Source: Streptosporangium saharense
GTDB lineage: Bacteria > Actinomycetota > Actinomycetes > Streptosporangiales > Streptosporangiaceae
Reading direction: 5' to 3'
NCBI RefSeq assembly: GCF_014203715.1
Contig: NZ_JACHJP010000011.1
Span: forward strand, 186,001-250,000
DNA length: 64,000 nt
The notes beneath the pieces are model-generated. The model was given only the letters and a program-made list of their open reading frames with translations, was not told where the DNA came from and made no database searches. Position numbers and translations under genes: made by a program. Below, one piece after another: positions 1-8,600 of the stretch; the first letter of the stretch is position 1; every line of letters starts with the position of its first letter.

Positions 1-70
1 TCCCCCGTTTCTCTGTCGGGAAGTGCCGACTTCCCGCCGGAAGTGGATTGTTGCTCTGTCCTGACCACCT

Positions 71-109
71 GTCAAGGGTTGACAATTCCATAGGACCTGG
101 GGGCATACT
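71..109 (+). promoter_or_regulatory. Candidate promoter/operator upstream of the peptide operon
   Basis: TTGACA at 79-84 matches a -35 hexamer, and CATACT at 104-109 is a weak -10 match (4 of 6) with a long 19-bp spacer. The -35 lies inside an inverted repeat (GTCAA-GGG-TTGAC, 71-83), which could be a regulator site. This is motif reading only and no transcription start is known. Confidence 0.25.
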
Positions 110-228
110 CCGCTTTTGGAGCATCAATGGCAAGGCGGGGTTGCCAGTCGGCTTCCGGCGCCACGTGACAATCCTGCGTCCGGCCGACAGACGATTCACA
201 AACCCGCATCCGACAGCGCGGAGTTTCC

Positions 229-360
229 ATGAACAATCCATTCGAGGATGGAAACGTCATTTCCCCAACCTGGCCCTCGGCACGGGCCTGCGCTCCTGCC
301 GGCCCCGTCCTCAGGAATTCCGCCCGCTGCAGATGCCGTACGGCCTCGCCGCCCTCCTGA
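229..360 (+). pseudogene. MbtH-like 5' fragment (43 codons)
   Basis: The ATG at 229 begins MNNPFEDGN, almost the same as MSNPFEDEDG of the intact MbtH gene 411 bp downstream. The bases just before the ATG also match (CGGAGTTTCC here, CGGAGTTTTC there). After about eight codons the resemblance ends: the frame reads on without the Trp/Pro/Cys signature of MbtH and stops at 360. The simplest reading is a decayed or partial duplicate of mbtH. A translated leader peptide is the alternative. The N-terminal match is seen directly; the origin is inferred. Confidence 0.45.
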
Positions 361-420
361 TCGGTTCCCCGGTTCCACCGTCCGAGCCCTGTTTCCCCGC
401 CATCCACGGCGATCGGCTCG

Positions 421-434
421 GGTGACCGGTCACC
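421..434. promoter_or_regulatory. 14-bp perfect palindrome upstream of mbtH
   Basis: GGTGACCGGTCACC is perfectly self-complementary and lies about 205 bp upstream of the MbtH start. It has the size and symmetry of a dimeric repressor site, but no cognate regulator is encoded next to the operon within the window. Chance occurrence in high-GC DNA is possible. Confidence 0.25.
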
Positions 435-639
435 GGGCGTGACCGTCCGGGTGTGATCCCTCCCTCGGCAGGTCGAGGGCGTCCCCCGGATTTCTCTGAC
501 TTTCTCCTCGTGGGCGAACAGAAATTCACCCGCGAGCTTGTCGGGGGGTGCGGGCCATGAGCCCCCGGCGTTCTCCCGATGCCCTTCCGGCGCTCTTACG
601 GCGACCGCTGGAAGGACCACACCAGAGTACGGAGTTTTC

Positions 640-840
640 ATGAGCAATCCGTTCGAGGACGAGGACGGGCGTTATCTCGTCCTCGTCAACGCCGAGGGGC
701 AGCACTCCCTGTGGCCTTTCTCCCTGGAAATTCCCGGGGGCTGGGAGGTCGCGTACGGAGAAAGCGGCAGACGGGACTGTCTCGAATTCGTCGAGGCTAA
801 CTGGACCGACATGCGGCCTCACGGTCTCCGGACATCGTGA
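640..840 (+). CDS. MbtH family protein
   Basis: This 66-residue protein has the full MbtH signature: MSNPFEDEDG at the start, NAEGQHSLWP, a PGGW segment, a CLEF segment and WTDMRPHGL near the end. MbtH proteins bind adenylation domains of nonribosomal peptide synthetases and aid their folding and activity. It is the first gene of the peptide operon, 16 bp ahead of the first synthetase, and probably partners its adenylation domains. I start at the ATG at 640 rather than upstream in-frame codons because the family begins exactly there. Confidence 0.93.
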   Translation: MSNPFEDEDGRYLVLVNAEGQHSLWPFSLEIPGGWEVAYGESGRRDCLEFVEANWTDMRPHGLRTS

Positions 841-856
841 GCGGGCAGGAGATCCG

Positions 857-3800
857 ATGAACCCGCCCTCCCGCCGAGAGAGCCTCGCCCGGTTGTTCGA
901 GGCGCGGGTCGCGGCGGCCCCGGACGCCGAGGCCGTGGTCTGCGGCGCCACCCGCCTGACCGCCGCCGACCTCGACGCCCGCGCCAACGCCCTGGCCCAC
1001 CGCCTGATCGCGGCCGGGGCCAGCACGGAGACCCCCGTCCTGGTCCTACTGGAACGATCCGCCGAAACCGTCATCACCTTGCTCGCCATCGCCAAGGCGG
1101 GCGCCACCTACGTCCCCCTGCATCCGGCCTATCCCTCTGAGCGCATGGAGTGGATCAGGCGGGAGACCGGCGCCAGATTGGCCGTGGCCCACTCCTGGGA
1201 CGGTCTCACCACCCTCCAGGTCACCGGCGAGACCCGTCCCGACAGCCCGGCCCGTGACATCGACCCCCGGCGACTGGCCTACGTCATGTTCACCTCCGGC
1301 TCGACCGGGGTCCCCAAAGGTGTCGCCGTCACCCACCACAACGTCGCGGCCTTCGCCTTCGACCGGCTCTGGCGGGGTCCCGGTCACCGGAGGGTCCTGC
1401 ACCACACGGCGCCGTCCTTCGACGTGTCCATGTACGAGCTGTGGGTGCCGCTGCTCAACGGCGGCACGGTGGTCGTGGCCCCGCCCGGTGTGCTCGACGC
1501 GCCGACCCTGGGCCGGATGCTCAGGCAGGAGCGGCTCACCGGGGTCTTCCTGACGACCGGGCTGTTCAACGTCCTGGCCGAGGGCTCGCCCGAGGTGCTG
1601 GCCGCCGTACCGGAACTGTGGATCGCGGGTGAGGCCGCCTCGCCCGCGGCGGTCGGGCGGGTTCTGGCGGCGGGGGGTGAGGTCCACAACGGCTACGGCC
1701 CGACCGAGACCACGGTCTACGCCACCGCCCACCACGTGACCGAACCCGGCGACGTGGTCCCGATCGGCGCGCCCCTGGACGGCACGGCCGCCTACGTGCT
1801 GGACGACGCGCTGCGTCAGGTGCCGGTCGGGGAGCTGTACCTCGCCGGGGACCACCTGGCCAGGGGTTACCTCGGCAGGCCGGGGCTCACCGCCGAGCGC
1901 TTCGTCGCCGACCCGTACGGCCCGCCGGGCACGCGCATGTACCGCACCGGCGACCTCGTCCGCAGGCTCCCCGACGGCCTCCTCGACTACGTCGGCAGGA
2001 TCGACGGCCAGGTGAAGGTGCGTGGCATCCGGGTCGAACTCGGGGAGATCGACGCCACCATGGCCCGCCACCCCGCCGTGGCCCAGAGCGTCACCCTCCT
2101 CAGAGAGGACAATCCCGGCGACAAACGCCTCGTCACCTACCTCACCACCAGAAATCCTGTAAAAACCGACGACCTGCGCCACCACGCCGAACAGGCCCTG
2201 CCCGGCTACATGGTCCCCGGCGCCCTCGTCGTCCTCGACGCCCTCCCCCTCAACCACAACGGCAAGGTCGACCGTGACGCGCTGCCCGCCCCCGAGGCGG
2301 TGACCTCGGGCACGGCGCCGCGCACCCCGGTCGAGGAGATCCTGCGTGACCTGTTCGCGCAGGTGCTCGCCGTACCGGGCGTCGGGATCGACGACGACTT
2401 CTTCGCGCTCGGCGGGCACTCGCTGCTGGCCATGCGGGTGGTCGCCGGGATCAGGTCGGCGCTCTCCGTCGAGCTGCAGGTGCGGGAGGTCTTCGAGGCG
2501 CCGACCGTCGCCGCGCTCGCCGTGGCGGTCGAGAAGGCGAAGGACCGGGGCACCAGGCCGCCGCTGGTCCGCTCCGAGGATCCAGAGCAGCCGTCGCTCT
2601 CCTTCGCCCAGCACCGGATCTGGATCGTCGACCGGCTCGCCGAGTCGGCCGGGCTCTACACCATCCCGCTGGTCCTGCGCCTGTCCGGACGGCTGGACGG
2701 GGACGCGCTGGCGGCGGCGCTGCGGGACGTGGCCCGGCGGCACGAGACGCTGCGGACGGTCTTCCCCACCCTGGACGGCCGTCCCCGGCAGCGAGTGCTC
2801 GACGTCGTGCCCGACCTGCCGGTGACGGAGATCGACGAGGCGGAGCTGGGCGCCGCGATCGAGCGGGAGGCCGCGCGCCCCTTCGACCTGTCGGCCGAGC
2901 CCCCGGTGCGGGCGCGGCTGTTCGCCCTGCGGCACGACCCCGGCGAGCACGTGCTGGTCGTGCTGCTGCACCACATCGCGGCGGACGGCTGGTCGATGGC
3001 ACCGCTCAGACGTGACCTGGCCGTGGCCTACGCGGCCCGCACTCGCGGGGAGGCCCCCGGGTGGGAGCCGCTGCCGGTGCGCTACGCCGACTACACGCTG
3101 TGGCAGCGTGACCTGCTCGGGGACGCCGCAGATCCGGACAGCCTCATGAGCGCGCAGACCGGTTTCTGGCGGCGGGCCCTGGCGGGGCTGCCCGAGGAGC
3201 TGACGCTGCCCGCCGACCGGCCCCGGCCACCGGTCGCGGGGCATCGGGGCGGTGCCGTACCGCTGCGGATCCCGCCCGGGCTGCACGGGCGGCTGCTCGC
3301 CCTGGCCAGGGGTGAGCGGGCCACGCCGTTCATGGTCCTGCAGGCCGGGCTGGCCGCGCTGCTGACCCGGCTGGGGGCGGGTGACGACATCCCGATCGGC
3401 TCCCCCGTCGCGGGCCGTGCCGACGAGGCGCTGGACGAGCTGGTCGGCTTCTTCGTCAACACGCTGGTGCTGCGCACCGACACCTCGGGCGACCCGTCCT
3501 TCCGTGAGCTGCTGGCCAGGGTCAGGGAGGCGGACCTGGCGGCGTACGCGCACCAGGACGTGCCGTTCGAGCACCTGGTCGAGGCGCTCAACCCGGTGCG
3601 GCTGCCCGGCCGCAACCCGCTCTTCCAGGTGATGCTGGCCCTGGAGAACACCCCCGACGACAGGACCGAGGCGCCCGGCCTGACGGTCTCCCTCGACCCC
3701 GACTACTCGCTGTACGGCCTCAGCGGCGCCAAGTGCGACCTGCTGTTCGGGCTCAGCGAGGGTCCTTCGGGCATCCACGGGGTGCTGCAGTACGCGACCG

Positions 3801-5674
3801 ACCTGTTCGACCACGGCACGGCCGAGACGATCGCCGCGCGGCTGACGAGGCTGCTTGAGGCCGTGGCTGCGGACCCGGACCTGCGGATCGGCCGGGTAGA
3901 GCTGCTCACCGCCGAGGAGCGGCACGCCCTGGTCGAGGGGGGAAACGCCACTGCTGTGCCGCTGCCGTACGGTGACCTGGCCCGGTTGTTCGAGGCGCGG
4001 GTGGCGGCGGACCCGGACGCCGAGGCGGTGGTCTGCGGCACGACCCGCCTGAGCGCGACCCAGCTCAACGAGCGTGCCAACGCCCTGGCCCACCGGCTGA
4101 TCGCGGCGGGCGCCGGGCGGGAGACTCCCGTCCTGGTCCTGCTGGAACGATCCGCCGACGTCGTCGCCACCCTCCTTGCCGTCGCCAAGGCGGGCGCCAC
4201 CTACGTCCCGCTGCACCCGGCCTATCCCCCGGAGCGCATGGAGTGGATCAGGCAGGAGACGGGCGCCAGGCTGGCCGTGACCGACTTCTGGGACGGCCTC
4301 ACCACCCTCCGGGTCACCGAAGAGACCCGTCCCGACAACCCGGCCCGTGACATCGACCCCCGGCAGCTCGCCTACGTCATGTTCACCTCCGGCTCGACCG
4401 GGGTCCCCAAGGGCGTCGCCGTCACGCACCGCAACGTGGTCGCGCTGGCGGCCGACCGCCGCTTCGAAGGACACGACCGGGTGCTGTCGCACTCGGCGTT
4501 CGCCTTCGACGCCTCGACCTACGAGGTGTGGGTGCCGCTGCTCAACGGCGGGACCGTGGTCGTGGCCCCGCCCGGCGTGCTCGACGCCCCGGTCCTCGAC
4601 CGGCTGCTCAGGCAGGAACGCGTCACCGGGGCCTTCCTGACCACGGGGCTGTTCAACGCGCTGGCCGAGGGGTCGCCCGAGGTGCTGGCGGCCGTACCGG
4701 AACTGTGGACGGGCGGTGAGGCGGTCTCGCCCGCGTCGGTCGGGCGGGTCCTGGCGGCGGGCGGCGCCGTCACCCACGTCTACGGCCCGACCGAGACGAC
4801 GACGTTCGCGCTCTCGCACCGCGTGACCGAGCCCGGTGACGTGGTCCCGATCGGCGGGCCACTCGACAACACGCGCGCGCACGTCCTGGACGCCGCGCTG
4901 CGCCCGGTGCCCGCCGGGGTGCCCGGGGAGCTGTACCTCGCCGGGGACCACCTGGCCAGGGGCTATCTCGGCAGACCCGGCCTCACCGCCGAGCGCTTCG
5001 TCGCCGACCCGTACGGCCCGCCCGGCACGCGCATGTACCGCACCGGTGACGTGGTACGGCGGCGCGCCGACGGAAGTGTGGAGTTCGTCGGCCGGGCCGA
5101 CGGCCAGGTGAAGATCCGTGGCTTCCGGGTCGAGCTCGGGGAGATCGACACCACCATGACCGGCCACCCCGCCGTGGCCCAGAGCGTCACCCTCCTGCGG
5201 GAGGACAACCCCGGCGACAAACGACTCGTCACCTACCTCACCGTCCATCACCCCGTGGAGACCGACGACCTGCGTCACCACGCGGAACAGACCCTGCCCG
5301 GCTACATGGTCCCCGGCGCCCTCGTCGTCCTCGACGCCCTTCCCCTCACCCACAACGGCAAGATCGACCGCGACGCGCTGCCCGCCCCCGTGCGGGCGGA
5401 GACGGCCCAGGAGACGCAGGGGCCGAGGACCGAGGCCGAGGAACTGGTCGCCGAGGTCTGGGCCGAGGTGCTCGGGATCGAGAGAGTCGGCGTGCGCGAC
5501 GACTTCTTCGCCCTCGGCGGCAACTCGCTGCTGGCCATCCGGGTCGCCGCCAGGATCAGGGCGGCGGTCGATCTGGAGATACCGGTCAACGCGGTCTTCA
5601 CCGACCCCACGGTCGAACGGCTCGCCGACACCGTCGAGGCACTGCTCATCAACGACATCGAAGGAACCCGATGA
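857..5674 (+). CDS. Nonribosomal peptide synthetase, A-T-C-A-T
   Basis: This 1605-residue cytosolic synthetase has two modules and begins directly with an adenylation domain, so it likely loads the first residue. Domains in order: A1 (about 1-475, FTSGSTGVPKG core), T1 (DDFFALGGHSLL, about 500-580), C (about 585-1035, HHIAADG active-site motif), A2 (about 1040-1510), T2 (DDFFALGGNSLL, ending near 1595). By manual alignment to GrsA the pocket codes are DVYFWAGVYK (A1) and DAYFWGVTFK (A2). The second resembles Val-type codes, so aliphatic substrates are a guess. The two A domains are near-duplicates at both ends. There is no epimerase or TE, so the chain passes to the next gene, which overlaps by 4 bp. 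AGGAG precedes the ATG. Confidence 0.93.
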   Translation: MNPPSRRESLARLFEARVAAAPDAEAVVCGATRLTAADLDARANALAHRLIAAGASTETPVLVLLERSAETVITLLAIAKAGATYVPLHPAYPSERMEWIRRETGARLAVAHSWDGLTTLQVTGETRPDSPARDIDPRRLAYVMFTSGSTGVPKGVAVTHHNVAAFAFDRLWRGPGHRRVLHHTAPSFDVSMYELWVPLLNGGTVVVAPPGVLDAPTLGRMLRQERLTGVFLTTGLFNVLAEGSPEVLAAVPELWIAGEAASPAAVGRVLAAGGEVHNGYGPTETTVYATAHHVTEPGDVVPIGAPLDGTAAYVLDDALRQVPVGELYLAGDHLARGYLGRPGLTAERFVADPYGPPGTRMYRTGDLVRRLPDGLLDYVGRIDGQVKVRGIRVELGEIDATMARHPAVAQSVTLLREDNPGDKRLVTYLTTRNPVKTDDLRHHAEQALPGYMVPGALVVLDALPLNHNGKVDRDALPAPEAVTSGTAPRTPVEEILRDLFAQVLAVPGVGIDDDFFALGGHSLLAMRVVAGIRSALSVELQVREVFEAPTVAALAVAVEKAKDRGTRPPLVRSEDPEQPSLSFAQHRIWIVDRLAESAGLYTIPLVLRLSGRLDGDALAAALRDVARRHETLRTVFPTLDGRPRQRVLDVVPDLPVTEIDEAELGAAIEREAARPFDLSAEPPVRARLFALRHDPGEHVLVVLLHHIAADGWSMAPLRRDLAVAYAARTRGEAPGWEPLPVRYADYTLWQRDLLGDAADPDSLMSAQTGFWRRALAGLPEELTLPADRPRPPVAGHRGGAVPLRIPPGLHGRLLALARGERATPFMVLQAGLAALLTRLGAGDDIPIGSPVAGRADEALDELVGFFVNTLVLRTDTSGDPSFRELLARVREADLAAYAHQDVPFEHLVEALNPVRLPGRNPLFQVMLALENTPDDRTEAPGLTVSLDPDYSLYGLSGAKCDLLFGLSEGPSGIHGVLQYATDLFDHGTAETIAARLTRLLEAVAADPDLRIGRVELLTAEERHALVEGGNATAVPLPYGDLARLFEARVAADPDAEAVVCGTTRLSATQLNERANALAHRLIAAGAGRETPVLVLLERSADVVATLLAVAKAGATYVPLHPAYPPERMEWIRQETGARLAVTDFWDGLTTLRVTEETRPDNPARDIDPRQLAYVMFTSGSTGVPKGVAVTHRNVVALAADRRFEGHDRVLSHSAFAFDASTYEVWVPLLNGGTVVVAPPGVLDAPVLDRLLRQERVTGAFLTTGLFNALAEGSPEVLAAVPELWTGGEAVSPASVGRVLAAGGAVTHVYGPTETTTFALSHRVTEPGDVVPIGGPLDNTRAHVLDAALRPVPAGVPGELYLAGDHLARGYLGRPGLTAERFVADPYGPPGTRMYRTGDVVRRRADGSVEFVGRADGQVKIRGFRVELGEIDTTMTGHPAVAQSVTLLREDNPGDKRLVTYLTVHHPVETDDLRHHAEQTLPGYMVPGALVVLDALPLTHNGKIDRDALPAPVRAETAQETQGPRTEAEELVAEVWAEVLGIERVGVRDDFFALGGNSLLAIRVAARIRAAVDLEIPVNAVFTDPTVERLADTVEALLINDIEGTR

Positions 5675-8600
5675 CCGACCAGCTCTCTGAGCGTGCCGGT
5701 GCCCTCACCGCGGACAAGCGCGCCCTGCTGTCACAGCGACTGCGCGGGCGGGCGGCGAGCACGACCGTCCCGCGCCGCCCTCCGGGGACCGAGCCGCCGC
5801 CGTCCAGCGGGCAGGAGCGGCTGTGGTTCATGGAGCAGCTCGCCTCGGGGAACGTGGCCTACACGCTTCCGGTGGCGATGCGCCTGCGGGGTGAGCTCGA
5901 CGTCGCGCTGCTCGCCGAGGCGCTGAGCGCACTGGTGGCCAGGCACGAGGCGCTGCGGATGCGCTTCCCCGCGACCCAGGACGGGCGGCCGAGGGTCGTC
6001 GTCGGCGAGCCGTGGGCCGTCACGCTCGACGTCACCGAGGCGGGGAGCGCGGAGCGGGCCGCCGAGATCCTCGGCACGGAGGCGGCCAGGCCGTTCGACC
6101 TGACCTCGGAGGCGCCACTGCGGGCCTCGCTGGTCCGGGTCGGCCCCGGCGACCACGTGCTCCTGCTGCTGGTCCACCACATCGTGAGCGACGGCCAGTC
6201 CCTGGAGATCATGACCGGTGAGCTGCTCACCCTGTACGGCGGGCTGCGCGAGGGCACGTCCGCCACGCCGCCGGAACCGGCAGTCCAGTTCGGGGACTTC
6301 GCCGTCTGGGAGCGGGAGCGGCTGGCCGGGCCCGCCGCCGAGGCCGACGGCGCCTTCTGGTGCGCGGAGCTGGCCGGGCTGCCCGATCTTGAGCTGCCGA
6401 CCGACCGTCCCCGGCCCGCAGAGCAGCGGTTCGAGGGCGCGGCCCACACCTTCACCTGGGACGCCGAGCTGACCGAGGCCGTGCGGGAGCTGGGCAGGGC
6501 GCACTCGGTCACGCTCTACATGACCCTGCTCGCGGCCTACCACGCGGTGCTCGCCAGGCACTCGGGGCAGGACGACTTCGGGATCGGCTCCCCGGTCGCG
6601 GGACGGCCCTACCGGGAGCTTGAGGGGGTGGTCGGGGCCTTCGTGAACATGGTGACGCTGCGGGGCCGTACCGGCGCGGATCCGACCGTGGCCGAGCACC
6701 TGCGCGACACCAGGCAGGCCGTGCTGGGCGCGCTGGCGCACCAGGACTATCCCTTCCACCGGCTCGTCAACGACCTGCGGGTGGAGCGGGACCCGAGCCG
6801 TTCCGCGGTCTTCCAGGCGACGTTCACGCTCTCCGACCGGGCGGTCCGTGAGACGACCGTGGCGGGGCTGGAGGTCGTCCCGTTCGACCTGCGGTTGCGG
6901 GCCACCCAGTTCGACCTGGCGCTGTACGTCAGCGAGACCCCGGAGGGGCTGAGCGGCTTCATCACCTACCGGACCGACCTGTTCGAGGCCGCTACCGTCG
7001 AGCGGATCGAACGCTCGATGCGGCACTTCCTGCGGCAGGCCGCCGCGGACCCGGCGCTGCGCCTGTCCGAGGTGCCGCTGCTCGACGAGGAGGAGCGGCG
7101 GACGATCCTCGGTGAGTGGGCGGGCAGCCGTACCTGGCGGATCTCGCACCGCACGCTCGGTGAGATGGCCGAGGCGCAGGCGGCGCGGACCCCGGACGGG
7201 CTCGCCCTCGTGGCCGGGGAGCTGTCGCTGACCTTCGGCGAGCTGCACGGCAGGGCCAACCGGCTGGCCAGGTGGCTGCGGGCCCGGGGGGTCGGCCCTG
7301 ACGCGCGGGTGGCGATCTGTCTCGACGACACCGTGGAGGCCGCCGTCGCGATCCTCGCGGTGCTCAAGGCGGGTGGCGCCTACCTGCCGCTCGACCCGGA
7401 GCAGCCGCGGGAGCGGATGAACCTCCTGCTCGACGACGCCTCCGCCGTGCTGCTGGTCACCGACTCGGCGCTGCGCGGGCGGGCGGACGGCTTCACCGGC
7501 CAGGTCGCCGAGCTGGACCGGCTGGACCTGCCGGAGGACGACACGCCGCTAGAACCGGTAGCGGGGCCGGACGACCTCGCCTACGTGATCTACACCTCCG
7601 GCACCACGGGACGGCCCAAGGGGGTCGGCGTCCAGCACCGGCACATCGTGGCCTACCTGGAGTATGTCCGCCAGGAGTACGGCATCGTGCCCGGCGCCAC
7701 CTTCGGCCTGCTGCAGTCGCTCGCCTTCGACTTCAGCATGCTGATGTTCCACCTGCCGCTCACCGGGGGCGGCACCCTCCACCAGTTACCCAGGCGCGGT
7801 TCCGGCCCCGAGCTGGCCGAGGCCGTGCGGGACCTCGACTACCTGAAGATGACGCCCTCCCACCTGGCCGCGCTGGGCGCGGAGGTCGAGCTCGAACGGC
7901 TGCTGCCGCGCCGGGCGCTCGTCCTGGCGGGTGAGGCGTCACCGGCCGCGTGGGTGCGTGACCTGGCCGCCCGCGCGGGGTGCGCGGTCCTCAACAGCTA
8001 CGGGCCGACCGAGACGGTCGTCGCGGTGACCGGCGAGCGCGTCGACCCCTCCGCGCTCTCGGGGGGTACGGCCTGGCCCATCGGCCGCCCGTTCCCCGAC
8101 GCCCGCGTCTACGTGCTGGACGCCGCGCTGCGGCCCGTGCCGCCGGGGGTCGCGGGAGAGCTGTACGTCGGCGGCGACACCCTGGCCAGAGGCTACCTCG
8201 GCAGGCCGGGCCTCACCGCGGAGCGGTTCGTCGCCGACCCGTACGGCGCGCTCGGGGCGCGGATGTACCGCACCGGGGACCTCGTCCGCTGGCTGCCCGG
8301 CGGGCGGCTCGACTTCCTGGGCCGGGCCGACCACCAGTTGAAGATCCGTGGTTACCGGGTCGAACCGGGCGAGGTCGAGGCCGCACTCGGTGCTTTACCC
8401 GGGGTGGTCCAGGGGGTCGTCGGGCTGCGCGGGGACCGGCTCGTCGCGTGGCTCGAACGGGAACCGGACGCGCCGGAGACGGAGGCGTCCGAGCTGCGGG
8501 CCCTCCTGCTCGACCGGCTTCCCGAGTACATGGTCCCCGGGCGGTTCGTCTGGCTCGACCGGCTTCCGCTGCAGGCCCACGGCAAGGTTGACCGGAGGGC

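Larger units (their letters stand above)
1..639. other. Leader region upstream of the NRPS operon
   Basis: No intact gene is convincing here. The region holds an inverted repeat GTCAAGGGTTGAC at 71-83 that overlaps a TTGACA-like hexamer (79-84), a fragment resembling the start of mbtH at 229-360, and a 14-bp palindrome at 421-434. Overlapping open frames on both strands look like high-GC shadow frames because they lack recognisable domains. It probably contains the operon promoter and control sites. Confidence 0.5.

Noticed and set aside
421..434. GGTGACCGGTCACC as a phage or integrative-element attachment site
   Set aside because: No integrase, tRNA gene or second copy was seen in the window. 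It is kept only as a possible operator.
1046..5353. A 1435-codon open frame on minus, antisense to the first synthetase
   Set aside because: It mirrors the A-T-C-A-T gene, has low-complexity composition and no domain. Long antisense frames are expected in very high-GC coding DNA.
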